Source of the DNA: CAUUCF01 sp963543695
Lineage (GTDB): Bacteria > Pseudomonadota > Gammaproteobacteria > UBA9339
Direction of reading: 5' to 3'
Length of the DNA stretch: 26,149 nt
NCBI GenBank assembly: GCA_963543695.1
Contig: CAUUCF010000012.1
Coordinates: 1-26,149, forward strand
Shown: one piece after another, positions 15,680-24,976 of the stretch
How positions within the stretch are numbered: position 1 is the stretch's first letter
Layout: the number at the start of each line of letters is the position of its first letter
Position numbers and translations under genes: made by a program
The notes under the pieces: generated by a model
Told to the model about the DNA's origin: nothing
Seen by the model: the letters and a program-made list of their open reading frames with translations, nothing else
Database searches by the model: none

Positions 15680-17026
15680 TTAATTTTCTCGTTTTTTAGC
15701 TCCTAAAGTTAAAGCAAAAAATACGATGGCTAAAGTACAAGTTACCAACATGATTTTGAAACTAGTATCCCAACCAAAATGGTGAGTAATCCAGCCAAAA
15801 CCTTTACTTGCACTCACGTTACCTCCCCAATACCCGAATAAACCCAGTAAACCTATCGCGGTACCTGTAGCTTTCTTAGGCATTAAGTCTAAGGTCTGCA
15901 CCCCTACTAACATCACTGGACCGTAAATAAAAGTCCCGATCAAAAATAAAGCCAAATAAGCGACTTTCAAACTTTCGCTATGACAATAAGTAAAGACCCC
16001 AAAGCCGACGATCACCATACATAAAATACTAACGATCGCCCGATTTCCTTTAAACAAGGTATCACTTAAATAGCCACATAACAACATACCGAAAATACCT
16101 GCTAATTCGTAAATAATTACAGAATTACCTCCCTGATTGAGTGGTACATGCTTGACTTCGGTAAAATAAGAAGGAGCCCAATCTAATATTCCGTATCGCA
16201 CGAAATATACAAAAACGTTTGCAAAAGCTAAAAACCAAATATATTTATTTACTAATACGTATTTAAATAAAATTTCTTTCGCCGATAATTCACGTTCTTG
16301 ATCGTCCTTTTTTTCTTTAGTTTGATTCGTATACTCTTTTTCAAATTCCTCTACTGGAGGTAAACCTACAGATTGAGGAGTATCTCTCATAAAAATTAAA
16401 ATAAATACGGTAATTACCGATACGATAATTGCTGGCAGAAAAAAGATACTTCTCCAAGATAAAGCTGGGAAAGCAGGAATGACTTGAGCCGCTAAAAAAC
16501 CTAAAAGAGCCGTACCAACGTTATGCGAAATATTCCAGATCGACATTACCCGTCCTTTTCTAGAAGCCGGAAACCAATGCGCTACCGTACGATAACAAGG
16601 TGGGGCTCCCATACCCTGGGCCCATCCGTTTAAAAATAACATTGCAAACATCATACTGATGCTCATAGCTACTCCAGGTACATATCCGATAATTAAATTA
16701 ATAATCACCGAAAAAATTAACCCGGTAGCAATAAAATAACGGGCATTACTACGGTCAGAAAGATTACCCATAATAAACTTACTAATTCCGTAAGCGGCAG
16801 GAATAGCAAATAATACACTACCCATACTATCTTTATCTACACCCATCGAGGCTAAATAAGGCATCGCTAACGTATAGTTCTTACGCAAAAGATAAAAAGA
16901 AGCATAACCCAAGAAAATACAAATAAAATTTAGGATCCGGTGCCTTTTATAATACTTTGCATGTTCACTTTCTGGTAATCTAGCTATGTGTGGAGCTGGT
17001 TTTAAATAACCAAATAAATTAAACAC
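15680..17026 (-). CDS. GlpT/UhpT-family organophosphate:phosphate antiporter
   Basis: This major-facilitator carrier exchanges inorganic phosphate for glycerol-3-phosphate or sugar phosphates across the inner membrane. Its 448 residues contain about twelve hydrophobic helices. The N terminus (KPAPHIARLPESE) and LRKNYTLAMPYLASMGV match GlpT, with the substrate-binding Arg-Lys pair in LLRKNY; FIMGNLSDRSNARYF is the loop-2 motif, and NISHNVG and FVRYGILDWAPSYF carry the conserved His and second binding Arg region. Resemblance to GlpT is strong, but UhpT or PgtP specificity cannot be excluded. Translation starts at GTG, with a GAGG site five bases upstream. It has its own candidate promoter at the end of the preceding antiporter gene and a strong terminator. 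Intracellular bacteria use such carriers to take host phosphorylated sugars. Confidence 0.92.
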   Translation of the reverse strand: MFNLFGYLKPAPHIARLPESEHAKYYKRHRILNFICIFLGYASFYLLRKNYTLAMPYLASMGVDKDSMGSVLFAIPAAYGISKFIMGNLSDRSNARYFIATGLIFSVIINLIIGYVPGVAMSISMMFAMLFLNGWAQGMGAPPCYRTVAHWFPASRKGRVMSIWNISHNVGTALLGFLAAQVIPAFPALSWRSIFFLPAIIVSVITVFILIFMRDTPQSVGLPPVEEFEKEYTNQTKEKKDDQERELSAKEILFKYVLVNKYIWFLAFANVFVYFVRYGILDWAPSYFTEVKHVPLNQGGNSVIIYELAGIFGMLLCGYLSDTLFKGNRAIVSILCMVIVGFGVFTYCHSESLKVAYLALFLIGTFIYGPVMLVGVQTLDLMPKKATGTAIGLLGLFGYWGGNVSASKGFGWITHHFGWDTSFKIMLVTCTLAIVFFALTLGAKKREN

Positions 17027-17119
17027 ATTTTCCTCTTCTAATAAGTTTAAAATAACCCCAGTCTATTGTTTTTCGTTATAAAACGCAATCCTTATTTAAC
17101 CTTATTAAGTTCTTATAAT

Positions 17120-17148
17120 ATAATATTAATAAATTATCTAATTTTCAA
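17120..17148 (-). promoter_or_regulatory. Candidate promoter of the GlpT-type gene
   Basis: On the minus strand TTGAAA (17148-17143) and TATTAT (17125-17120) are 17 bases apart, each one base off consensus. The -35 lies within the last codons of the upstream antiporter gene. The AT-richness of the region makes a chance match possible. Confidence 0.5.
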
Positions 17149-18432
17149 ACTACCTTTTCTAGTTTTAACCCAGATAAAGAGCGTAGCTAAACTACTTAAA
17201 GTGATCAAACTAATCAGTAACCATTTGTCAGCACTAATTAAAATGTAACCAGAATATAAAAACGCCACTAAATTAATCAACATCCAACCCCAATGTTGTC
17301 GAAAAAACCGGTAACCAGATAATTTGAAATGAGCGATACAAGTATAGAAATAAGCTAAAATCGAAATCGCTGTGGCTAATAAAATTAAAAAATCAAACTG
17401 ATTAATTAAATTTAGACAACTACTCCCCAATAACAATACCGAAACGCATACTGAATTCGTAATGATAGCATTAACCGGCGTACCTTCAGCGTTTGTTTTG
17501 CCAAAAAAAGCAGGAAAAATCTTCTGTTTAGCCGCTGTAACCGGAATTTGTACCGAAATTAAAATCCAACCGTTCAAAGAACCTATACAAGCTATTAATG
17601 CCCCCATCGCCACTAAATATTTACCCCAATCTCCTAAAATTAATTGACTAGCTAACGCAAAAGGAGCACTACTCCTTACTAGTTCCCTATTAGGAATCAT
17701 CCCGAAAACCACTAACGTTCCTATCAAATAAACCGCCATCGCTAATAAAGTACCTAAAATCGTCGCTAAAGGAATATTTCTTTCAGGATTTTCAACGTTA
17801 TCCGCTGGGATAGTAGCTGATTCTATTCCCAGAAATAACCACATCGTAAAAATTAAACCCTCAGAAAAAGCCCGGTAATTACCATGCCCAGAAACGTTAA
17901 AATTAATTGCTAACCATTCCGGATGGAAATAATACCATCCACCAATCATCACTACTAATAACGGAACAAATTTTAAAACCGTCATAATAATTTGGCACCA
18001 ACCTATTGCTTTTAAATTCAAACAGTTAATCCACGTTAAAGACCAAAGAATACCTAAAGCTACTAAATTACGTGCCCATATATTATGCATCACCGGGATA
18101 AATAAATCTAAATAACCCAAAGCCGCCACGATCACGGCGGCATTACCTACCCAAATGGCTAACCAATACGCATAGGCCATTTGAATACCCAAATTATCCC
18201 CGAAAGCTACTTTAATAAAAGTATACGGCCCACCTTCTTCTTTTACTAATTTACTCATCCTAGCGAAAATTAAAGCTAAAGCAATTGCCCCTAAAGAAGT
18301 AGCTACTAAAGATAAAATCCCAATGCTCCCAAATTTTGCTAAGTCTGACGGTAATAAAAAAGCACCCGAACCAATAATATTACCCGTCACTAAGGCAATT
18401 AACATGCCTAATGTTAATTTATTTTGTTTCAT
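17134..18432 (-). CDS. AdiC/PotE-like amino-acid or polyamine antiporter
   Basis: This is a twelve-helix APC-superfamily transporter of the basic amino acid/polyamine antiporter group (432 residues). The first helix has the substrate-backbone motif GNIIGSGAFLLP. FTMWLFLGIESAT aligns by eye with the AdiC segment holding the gating Trp202, and IGSLNGWILI with that holding Trp293. These suggest an AdiC-type exchange mechanism, such as arginine/agmatine or ornithine/putrescine, but the substrate is not readable. No decarboxylase gene lies beside it, so an acid-resistance pair cannot be claimed. It begins 18 bases after the secA stop, with only a distant GGT site, and probably extends the ftsA-secA transcript. 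Confidence 0.85.
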   Translation of the reverse strand: MKQNKLTLGMLIALVTGNIIGSGAFLLPSDLAKFGSIGILSLVATSLGAIALALIFARMSKLVKEEGGPYTFIKVAFGDNLGIQMAYAYWLAIWVGNAAVIVAALGYLDLFIPVMHNIWARNLVALGILWSLTWINCLNLKAIGWCQIIMTVLKFVPLLVVMIGGWYYFHPEWLAINFNVSGHGNYRAFSEGLIFTMWLFLGIESATIPADNVENPERNIPLATILGTLLAMAVYLIGTLVVFGMIPNRELVRSSAPFALASQLILGDWGKYLVAMGALIACIGSLNGWILISVQIPVTAAKQKIFPAFFGKTNAEGTPVNAIITNSVCVSVLLLGSSCLNLINQFDFLILLATAISILAYFYTCIAHFKLSGYRFFRQHWGWMLINLVAFLYSGYILISADKWLLISLITLSSLATLFIWVKTRKGSLKIR

Positions 18433-18450
18433 AGTAATAAAAGAAAAGAC

Positions 18451-21165
18451 CTACAGCTTACCGCAACAATGTTTATATTTTTTGTTTGAACCACATGGAC
18501 ATAAAGCGTTTCGCCCTACTTTTAACGTTAATTGCGTCCTATTTTCAGAATTTTCAATTGGCAGATGATTATGGTTATAATCTAAACGCTCTCGTTGTTC
18601 CTTTGCTAACCGTGGTTGTTCTGCTTTGAACAAATCTTCCTCTGTTTCGTTTTTTAATTTAACTATATATAAAATTCTTACGATTTCACGCTTCATTTGT
18701 TCTAACATTTGCGCGAATAAATTAAAGGCTTCTTTTTTATATTCACGTTTTGGATCCTGCTGAGCGTATCCACGTAAATGAATTCCATCCCTTAAAGCAT
18801 CAATTCTGACTAAATGTTCTTTCCAAAAATCGTCTAAAGTTTGTAACGTAATGTCTCTTTCTAAATTAACTAAAATTTCTGGACTAACCCTTTCTGATAC
18901 CCATTTATCCCGGTAAACACGTTGCAAATCAGTTTTAATTTCCTCTTTCAATGCTGTTTCGGTAGGATATTGCTTTTGCCATTCTCGCACCGGCAATTCA
19001 ACGCCAAATTGATATTGAATTTCTTGTTCTAAACCCGATAAGTTCCAATTTTCTTCGATACTGTTATCCGGAATAAATTTAGCTAGCGTTTCCTCAATTA
19101 CGTCTGCTCTCATTTCATCTACCATTTCGGTAATGCCTTTACTCTGCATTAAGTTATCGCGTTGACTATAAATAATTTTACGCTGTTCGTTTGCTACGTC
19201 ATCAAATTCTAAAAGGTGTTTACGAATATCAAAATTAAACCCTTCTACTTTACGTTGCGCGTTTTCAATCGCTTTCGTTACAAAACGATGTTCTACTACT
19301 TCGTCTTCCTTCATCCCTAATTTTTTCATCAGTCCAGCCAATTTACCCGAAGCAAAAATTCTTAATAAATTATCCTCTAAAGAAAGGTAAAATCGCGAAG
19401 AGCCAGGATCACCTTGTCGACCAGAACGCCCCCTTAACTGATTATCAATGCGACGTGACTCATGTCTTTCAGACCCAATAACGTGCAATCCTCCTGCGGC
19501 TACTACCTGATCATGCATTTTTTGCCATTCTTGCTCTAACTGCTTTTTTAATTGTGGATAATCAGCAGCTTCTTGATCTAGATTACTAATAGCCGTATTT
19601 AAATTACCTCCTAAAAGAATATCCGTGCCTCGACCAGCCATATTAGTAGCAATAGTTACTACTCCAGGACGACCCGCCTGAGCGATAATATTCGCTTCTT
19701 TTTCATGTTGTTTAGCGTTTAATACTTGGTGTTTAATCCCATTTTTATTCAATAAACCCGACAAATATTCGGAAGTTTCAATAGAAGCCGTACCGACCAA
19801 TACCGGTTGTCCTCGAGTACTACGTTCTTTAATATCGTTTAAAATCGCTTTAAATTTCCCGGCTTTTGTTAAAAAGACCTGGTCTGCAAAATCTTGTCGA
19901 ATTACTAAACGGTTAGTAGGAATCACCGTTACTTCTAACCCGTAAATTTGCTGAAATTCGTACGCTTCCGTGTCTGCCGTACCGGTCATACCGGCTAATT
20001 TATCATACAAACGGAAAAAATTTTGAAAAGTAATCGAAGCTAACGTCTGATTTTCTTGTTTAATTTCTACTCGTTCTTTAGCTTCTACGGCTTGATGCAA
20101 ACCATCTGACCAGCGTCTCCCTTCCATCGTACGTCCCGTATGTTCGTCTACGATAATAATTTCACCGTTCTTAACAATATAATCAATATCCCGATGGAAC
20201 AAAGTATGTGCTCTCAACGCCGCATTTAAGTAATGCATTAATTTAATGTTTTTAGTATCGTACAAACTTTCTTGTGCTTGTAATAAACCCATTTGCACAC
20301 AATATTTTTCAATCATCCTATGCCCACGCTCGGTAAAGTAAGCTTGTTTTTCCTTCTCATCAACCGTATAATCACCCACTTCTTCAGGCAAAAGAGGATG
20401 TTCCAACGTTTCCACCCGAGCTTGCTTTTGTAATTTAGGAATAATCTGATCTACTTTCACGTATAAATCTGAACTATTATCCCCTGAACCCGAAATAATT
20501 AAAGGAGTTCTTGCCTCATCAATTAAAATAGAATCTACTTCATCGACAATAGCAAAGCACAACCCATTTTGTACTTTACTATCGAAATTAAAAACCATGT
20601 TATCTCTAAGGTAATCAAACCCAAATTCATTATTCGTTCCGTATACTACGTCACAACGATAAGCTTTCTTTTTTTCATGATTAGGTTGAGAAGAGTAAAT
20701 TACCCCCACCGACAAACCTAAGAAATTATAAATAGGGCGCATCCATTCGGCATCTCGTTTATCTAAATAATCGTTAACCGTAACTAAATGCACCGATTTT
20801 CCCGAAAGAGCGTTTAAATAGATCGCTAAAGTAGCAACTAAAGTTTTTCCTTCTCCCGTACGCATTTCAGCAATTTTACCTTGATGTAAAACGATACCTC
20901 CAATCAGCTGAACATCAAAATGGCGTAGGCCTAAAGTTCTAACGCTAGCTTCTCTGACGACCGCAAAAGCTTCTGGCAATAAATCATCTAAAGTAGCCCC
21001 TTGTTTAAAACGTTCTTTTAGTTCTTTCGTTTTATCACGCAGAGCTGAATCCGACAACTGCTGCATGGTCGGTTCTAAACCATTAATAATCGCTACTTGT
21101 TTACGTAAACTTTTAATTACTCTATCGTTACGTGTACCAAAAACTTTTCTAAATAATCTGATCAT
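18451..21165 (-). CDS. secA: SecA preprotein translocase ATPase
   Basis: SecA pushes unfolded secretory proteins through SecYEG at the inner membrane using ATP. The 904 residues show Walker A MRTGEGKTL, the DEVD-type box VDEVDSILIDEARTPLIISG, motifs TNMAGRGTDILLGGN and RQGDPGSSRFYLSLEDNL in the second nucleotide-binding fold, and a C-terminal zinc finger NALCPCGSNKKYKHCCG that in the family binds SecB and lipids. The length is like E. coli SecA (901). It starts seven bases after the lpxC stop without an evident ribosome binding site. In E. coli secM lies between lpxC and secA; no secM is present here, so secretion-stalling control by SecM is absent. Confidence 0.98.
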   Translation of the reverse strand: MIRLFRKVFGTRNDRVIKSLRKQVAIINGLEPTMQQLSDSALRDKTKELKERFKQGATLDDLLPEAFAVVREASVRTLGLRHFDVQLIGGIVLHQGKIAEMRTGEGKTLVATLAIYLNALSGKSVHLVTVNDYLDKRDAEWMRPIYNFLGLSVGVIYSSQPNHEKKKAYRCDVVYGTNNEFGFDYLRDNMVFNFDSKVQNGLCFAIVDEVDSILIDEARTPLIISGSGDNSSDLYVKVDQIIPKLQKQARVETLEHPLLPEEVGDYTVDEKEKQAYFTERGHRMIEKYCVQMGLLQAQESLYDTKNIKLMHYLNAALRAHTLFHRDIDYIVKNGEIIIVDEHTGRTMEGRRWSDGLHQAVEAKERVEIKQENQTLASITFQNFFRLYDKLAGMTGTADTEAYEFQQIYGLEVTVIPTNRLVIRQDFADQVFLTKAGKFKAILNDIKERSTRGQPVLVGTASIETSEYLSGLLNKNGIKHQVLNAKQHEKEANIIAQAGRPGVVTIATNMAGRGTDILLGGNLNTAISNLDQEAADYPQLKKQLEQEWQKMHDQVVAAGGLHVIGSERHESRRIDNQLRGRSGRQGDPGSSRFYLSLEDNLLRIFASGKLAGLMKKLGMKEDEVVEHRFVTKAIENAQRKVEGFNFDIRKHLLEFDDVANEQRKIIYSQRDNLMQSKGITEMVDEMRADVIEETLAKFIPDNSIEENWNLSGLEQEIQYQFGVELPVREWQKQYPTETALKEEIKTDLQRVYRDKWVSERVSPEILVNLERDITLQTLDDFWKEHLVRIDALRDGIHLRGYAQQDPKREYKKEAFNLFAQMLEQMKREIVRILYIVKLKNETEEDLFKAEQPRLAKEQRERLDYNHNHLPIENSENRTQLTLKVGRNALCPCGSNKKYKHCCGKL

Positions 21166-21172
21166 AAAACTG

Positions 21173-22084
21173 TTAAATTTGAGATTGTTGCAAAATTAAT
21201 TGAGGGAATAAAGAAGGTTCTTCTACAAGAGTCATTTCTTCATAATTACTTGGGTCAGCTAATACTTCCCTGACTAATAAATTATTTAAAGCATGTCCTG
21301 ATTTATAACCTGAAAAACTACCAATCAAATTACCTCCGATCATATATAAATCTCCTAACGCATCCAAAAGTTTATGTTTAGCACATTCATTCGCATAACG
21401 TAATCCTTCTGGATTAACGATTTTATGATCGTTAATTACAACGGTATTATCTAAACTACCCCCTAAAGCTAAATTAGCCGCCCTTAATTTATCATAATCT
21501 GATAATAAACCAAAAGTGCGAGCACGGCTTAATTCTTGACCAAAATCTTCTCTTCCAAAATCGAAAGTTGCCTTCTGTGGCAAACGACGAAACACTGGGT
21601 GGTCATATTTTAACGTAAAATCCATGCAAAAACCTTCGTAAGGCATTAACTTCGCCCATTTATCCCCTTGTTCAATTAAGACCGTTTTTTTAATCTTAAA
21701 AAAGCGTTTAGAACTATACTGTTCAAATAAACCCGCTGCTTTCAATAATAAAACGAAAGGAGCCGCACTACCGTCCATGATCGGAATTTCTGGAGCATCC
21801 ACATCGACACAAAGGTTATCTACTCCTAATCCAGCTAAAGCCGCCATTAAATGTTCTACCGTTGAAATTTTAACATCACGTTCAGTCAAACAAGAAGATA
21901 AAGTAGTTCCACCTACTCGAAAAGCATTAGCCCGAATCGAAACATTTGGTGATAAATCCACACGGGTAAAAATAATCCCCGCGTTTACCGGAGCCGGTCT
22001 TAAAGTTAAATTTACTTTTTTTCCCGAATGAATACCAATTCCAGAAATTTTAACTGCTTGTTTAATAGTTCTCTGTTTAAACAT
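21173..22084 (-). CDS. lpxC: UDP-3-O-acyl-GlcNAc deacetylase LpxC
   Basis: LpxC catalyses the first committed step of lipid A synthesis, removing acetate from UDP-3-O-acyl-N-acetylglucosamine. The 303 residues include the zinc ligands His78 (STVEHLMAAL), His237 and Asp241 (KHKLLDALGDL), and the general-acid His264 in SGHAL, all at the family spacing. The ATG directly follows the ftsZ stop codon (TAA-ATG), indicating coupled translation. Its presence shows the organism makes lipid A and so has a Gram-negative outer membrane. The gene looks intact. Confidence 0.98.
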   Translation of the reverse strand: MFKQRTIKQAVKISGIGIHSGKKVNLTLRPAPVNAGIIFTRVDLSPNVSIRANAFRVGGTTLSSCLTERDVKISTVEHLMAALAGLGVDNLCVDVDAPEIPIMDGSAAPFVLLLKAAGLFEQYSSKRFFKIKKTVLIEQGDKWAKLMPYEGFCMDFTLKYDHPVFRRLPQKATFDFGREDFGQELSRARTFGLLSDYDKLRAANLALGGSLDNTVVINDHKIVNPEGLRYANECAKHKLLDALGDLYMIGGNLIGSFSGYKSGHALNNLLVREVLADPSNYEEMTLVEEPSLFPQLILQQSQI

Positions 22085-23311
22085 TTACTCATCATCTCCA
22101 TCTACATCACGACGTAAAAAAGCAGGAATATCTAAAACTTCCTCTCCGTTTTCTTTATTCACTCCTATTTCTTCGTTTAAATTGGGTTTATTTTCGCGAA
22201 AAACGGAAGGTTTTTCTAACTTACGATAATCTAAACTCCCTTCCGGGACCTTAATTCTTTCACTTAGATGATTCACTTTTTTCATATTAGCCGCAGGAAC
22301 ATGGGCTTCAAAAGGATGTTTAGGCATCTCTCTTACTTCACGTTTCCCGTTTTCTTGACGATTTAAACCGGTTACTACTACCGTTACCCTTAAATCATCC
22401 GACATACTAGGATCAATGACCGTTCCTACTACTACGGTAGCTTCATCTGAAGCAAAACTCTTTACGACTTCTCCGACATCTTCAAATTCACCTATCGAAA
22501 CGTTAGGCCCTGCAGTAATATTAACCAATACTCCTCCGGCTCCACTTAAATCGATATCTTCCAATAAAGGACTCGCGATTGCAGCTTCCGCCGCTGATCG
22601 AGCTCGGTCATCTCCCCTGGCCGAAGCAGTACCCATCATTGCCATTCCCATTTCGGACATAACGGTACAAACATCAGCAAAATCTACGTTAATTAACCCG
22701 GGGCGCGTAATTAATTCTGCAATTCCTTGCACTGCCCCCATCAAAACGTCATTAGCCGCTCTAAAAGCATCTAATAAACTAACGTTTTTTCCTAAAACCG
22801 GCAGCAGTTTCATATTAGGAATCGTAATTAACGAATCTACGCTAGAAGCTAAACGCCTAATCCCTTCTTCGGCAATCATCATCCTTTTTTTCCCTTCAAA
22901 TACGAAAGGTTTAGTAACTACAGCCACCGTTAATATTCCTAACTCTTTAGCGACATCTGCAAAAATAGGAGCAGCACCTGTACCCGTACCACCACCCATA
23001 CCGGCCGTAATAAAGACCATATCGGTACCTACTAAAATATCTCGAATGACGTCACGACTTTCTTCAGCCGCTTTACGACCAATATCAGGATTAGCACCGG
23101 CCCCTAATCCTCTCGTTAACTCTTCTCCTAATTGTACTAAAGTTTTGGCTCGAGATTTCCTTAAAGCTTGTAAGTCAGTATTAGCACAAACAAATTCTAC
23201 GCCGGTAACACCGTTATCAATCATATATTCAATCGTATTACCGCCACCACCTCCTACACCAACTACTTTAATTGACGCATTAATGTTTTGATTTTCCGGC
23301 AACTCAAACAT
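22085..23311 (-). CDS. ftsZ: Cell-division tubulin homologue FtsZ
   Basis: FtsZ polymerises with GTP into the Z ring at midcell. The 408 residues contain VVGVGGGGGNTIEYMI at the N terminus, the tubulin signature GMGGGTGTGAAP near residue 110, the T7 loop NVDFADVCTVM, a variable linker, and the conserved C-terminal tail LDIPAFLRRD that in the family binds FtsA and ZipA. A strong ribosome binding site (GAGGTGA) lies four to five bases before the ATG, better than that of its neighbours, in keeping with high FtsZ demand. It lies 36 bases downstream of ftsA. Confidence 0.98.
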   Translation of the reverse strand: MFELPENQNINASIKVVGVGGGGGNTIEYMIDNGVTGVEFVCANTDLQALRKSRAKTLVQLGEELTRGLGAGANPDIGRKAAEESRDVIRDILVGTDMVFITAGMGGGTGTGAAPIFADVAKELGILTVAVVTKPFVFEGKKRMMIAEEGIRRLASSVDSLITIPNMKLLPVLGKNVSLLDAFRAANDVLMGAVQGIAELITRPGLINVDFADVCTVMSEMGMAMMGTASARGDDRARSAAEAAIASPLLEDIDLSGAGGVLVNITAGPNVSIGEFEDVGEVVKSFASDEATVVVGTVIDPSMSDDLRVTVVVTGLNRQENGKREVREMPKHPFEAHVPAANMKKVNHLSERIKVPEGSLDYRKLEKPSVFRENKPNLNEEIGVNKENGEEVLDIPAFLRRDVDGDDE

Positions 23312-23347
23312 TGTTCACCTCTATAAAACTTTTTCTGTATTACTGTA

Positions 23348-24595
23348 TTAAAAATTAGCCTTAAACCAAGCTTTCATTTTTTCCCACAAACTCTTCGGCC
23401 GATCCAACAAAGAATAATCCTCACTATCTTCGATACCATCGCGACTACATTGCATCGCCGTTAATAATAAACCTACTCCTGTTGAATAAATTGGATTATT
23501 CATGACGTCTACCATCCCACCAATTTTTTCGGGCACTCCAATTTTAACGGGTAATTCAAAAATTTGTTCAGCTAAATCTACGATGCCTTCAATTTTTGAA
23601 CCTCCTCCGGTTAATACAATATTCGTACTAATCAAATCAAAAACTCGGTTACTTTTTAATTCCGATAAAACTAACGAAAATAATTCTAAATAACGAGCTT
23701 TTACTACTTCCCTCAAAGCCCCTTCGGTAATTTCTTGAGCCCGCCTACCGCCTTGATCATCAATAACAATTTTATGACTAGCAGAATCTACTTTTTCTAC
23801 CAAAGTAGCATGTTGTAACTTTAATTCTTCTGCCATTTTAGAAGAGATTCTAAACGCTACGGAAATATCGTTCGTCACTTGATCCCCTGCTAAAGGAATA
23901 ATCGTAGAAAAATACATGGAACCGTTAATAAAAACCGCTACGTCCGTCGTTCCACCCCCGATATCAATAAGACAAACCCCTAAATCTTTATCGTCTTCAC
24001 TTAAAACTGCTTGACTAGAAGCCAAAGGTTGTAAAATTACGTCGCTCGTTTTTAAATTACAACGCTCTACACACTTAATAATGTTTTGTACGGCACTAAT
24101 ACTCCCCGTCACAATATGTACCATCGCTTCTAAGCGAATTCCAAACATGCCAATTGGTTCTTTTACTCCCTCTTGCCCATCCACGATAAATTCTTGAGGT
24201 AAAACGTGTAAAATCTTATGCCCTGCCGGAATAATAACTGCTTTTGCCGCATCTACCACTCGTTCAACGTCTAACTTACTAACTTCGTGATCTCGAATTG
24301 CAACAATACCATGTGAATTAACGCTTTTAATATGGCTTCCCGCGATACCGGTATATACCGAATGAATTTCACATCCAGCCATTAATTCTGCGTCTCGAAT
24401 AGCGTTCTTAATTGATTGCACCGTTGATTCAATATTAATTACTATCCCTTTCCTTAATCCTCGAGAAGGGCAACTCCCTACCCCGATCACATCAACGCTA
24501 CCTGAAGCATTTACTAACCCTACTAAAGCCACTACTTTAGTAGTTCCTATATCTAAACCTACATACAATTCTCCTTCTTTAGGCATATTCTTCAT
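23348..24595 (-). CDS. ftsA: Cell-division protein FtsA
   Basis: FtsA is an actin-like ATPase that anchors FtsZ to the inner membrane. The phosphate-binding motif GLDIGTTKVVALVG, the second motif CLIDIGGGTTDVAVF, and NIVLTGGGSKIEGI are present, and the last residues (SLWEKMKAWFKANF) form the amphipathic membrane-targeting helix. From the ATG at 24595 it has 415 residues; a TTG at 24610 and an ATG at 24586 are alternatives, and none has a strong ribosome binding site. Unlike the usual dcw cluster, ftsQ, ddl and murC are not upstream: an intergenic promoter region and divergent infA are there instead. It opens the ftsA-ftsZ-lpxC-secA unit. Confidence 0.96.
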   Translation of the reverse strand: MKNMPKEGELYVGLDIGTTKVVALVGLVNASGSVDVIGVGSCPSRGLRKGIVINIESTVQSIKNAIRDAELMAGCEIHSVYTGIAGSHIKSVNSHGIVAIRDHEVSKLDVERVVDAAKAVIIPAGHKILHVLPQEFIVDGQEGVKEPIGMFGIRLEAMVHIVTGSISAVQNIIKCVERCNLKTSDVILQPLASSQAVLSEDDKDLGVCLIDIGGGTTDVAVFINGSMYFSTIIPLAGDQVTNDISVAFRISSKMAEELKLQHATLVEKVDSASHKIVIDDQGGRRAQEITEGALREVVKARYLELFSLVLSELKSNRVFDLISTNIVLTGGGSKIEGIVDLAEQIFELPVKIGVPEKIGGMVDVMNNPIYSTGVGLLLTAMQCSRDGIEDSEDYSLLDRPKSLWEKMKAWFKANF

Positions 24596-24633
24596 TTTTT
24601 TACCATACAAACAAAAACCCTAATTTACCTGCA

Positions 24634-24661
24634 ACTGTATCACAACCTGAATAAATATCAA
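24634..24661 (-). promoter_or_regulatory. Candidate ftsA promoter
   Basis: On the minus strand TTGATA (24661-24656) is followed after 16 bases by TACAGT (24639-24634). The -35 lies in one arm of an inverted repeat (TATCAAGC, 24656-24663) whose other arm holds the -35 of the divergent infA promoter. Confidence 0.5.
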
Positions 24662-24688
24662 GCATTAAAAAACTAAAACGGCTTGATA
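24656..24688. repeat. Inverted repeat carrying two divergent -35 elements
   Basis: TATCAAGC (24656-24663) and GCTTGATA (24681-24688) are perfect 8-base inverted arms separated by 17 bases. Each arm includes a TTGATA oriented outward, one towards ftsA and one towards infA. The symmetry suggests either matched promoters or a shared operator. Confidence 0.6.
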
Positions 24689-24711
24689 AATATTACGATC
24701 TCAGGCATTAT
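24683..24711 (+). promoter_or_regulatory. Candidate infA-nadK promoter
   Basis: TTGATA (24683-24688) and CATTAT (24706-24711) are separated by 17 bases, about 30 bases before the infA ATG. It mirrors the ftsA promoter on the other strand. Confidence 0.5.
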
Positions 24712-24739
24712 TTCCCTAAGATTAAAATTGAGAAAAAGC

Positions 24740-24976
24740 ATGGCTAAAGAAGAATGTATTGAAATGCAAGGGACGATCGTCGAAACCCTACCGAACACTA
24801 TTTTTCGAGTTCAATTACAAAATGGTCCCATTATTACTGCCCACATTTGCGGCAAAATGCGTAAAAATTACATTAGATTATTAACGGGAGACGAAGTAAC
24901 CGTCGAAATGACTCCTTACGATCTTACGAAAGGCAGGATTATTTACCGCAGTTTAGATAAAAAAAAGAGTAAATAA
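24740..24976 (+). CDS. infA: Translation initiation factor IF-1
   Basis: IF-1 is a small OB-fold protein that occupies the ribosomal A site during initiation. From the ATG at 24740 it has 78 residues and begins MAKEECIEMQGTIVETLPN, almost as in E. coli, followed by AHICGKMRKNYIRLLTGDEV and TPYDLTKGRI. The C-terminal RSLDKKKSK is a few residues longer than in E. coli (72). The frame extends further upstream, but the family start is unmistakable. Its stop overlaps the nadK start by one base (TAATG), so the two are coupled. Confidence 0.97.
   Translation: MAKEECIEMQGTIVETLPNTIFRVQLQNGPIITAHICGKMRKNYIRLLTGDEVTVEMTPYDLTKGRIIYRSLDKKKSK

Noticed and set aside
22416..23291. Long plus-strand open frame (291 codons) across ftsZ
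   Set aside because: It lies wholly opposite ftsZ, its translation is low-complexity Ser/Pro/Ala/Ile-rich without any domain, and ftsZ explains the region.
24683..24739. N-terminal extension of IF-1
   Set aside because: The upstream codons overlap the candidate infA promoter, and the family start MAKE is at 24740.
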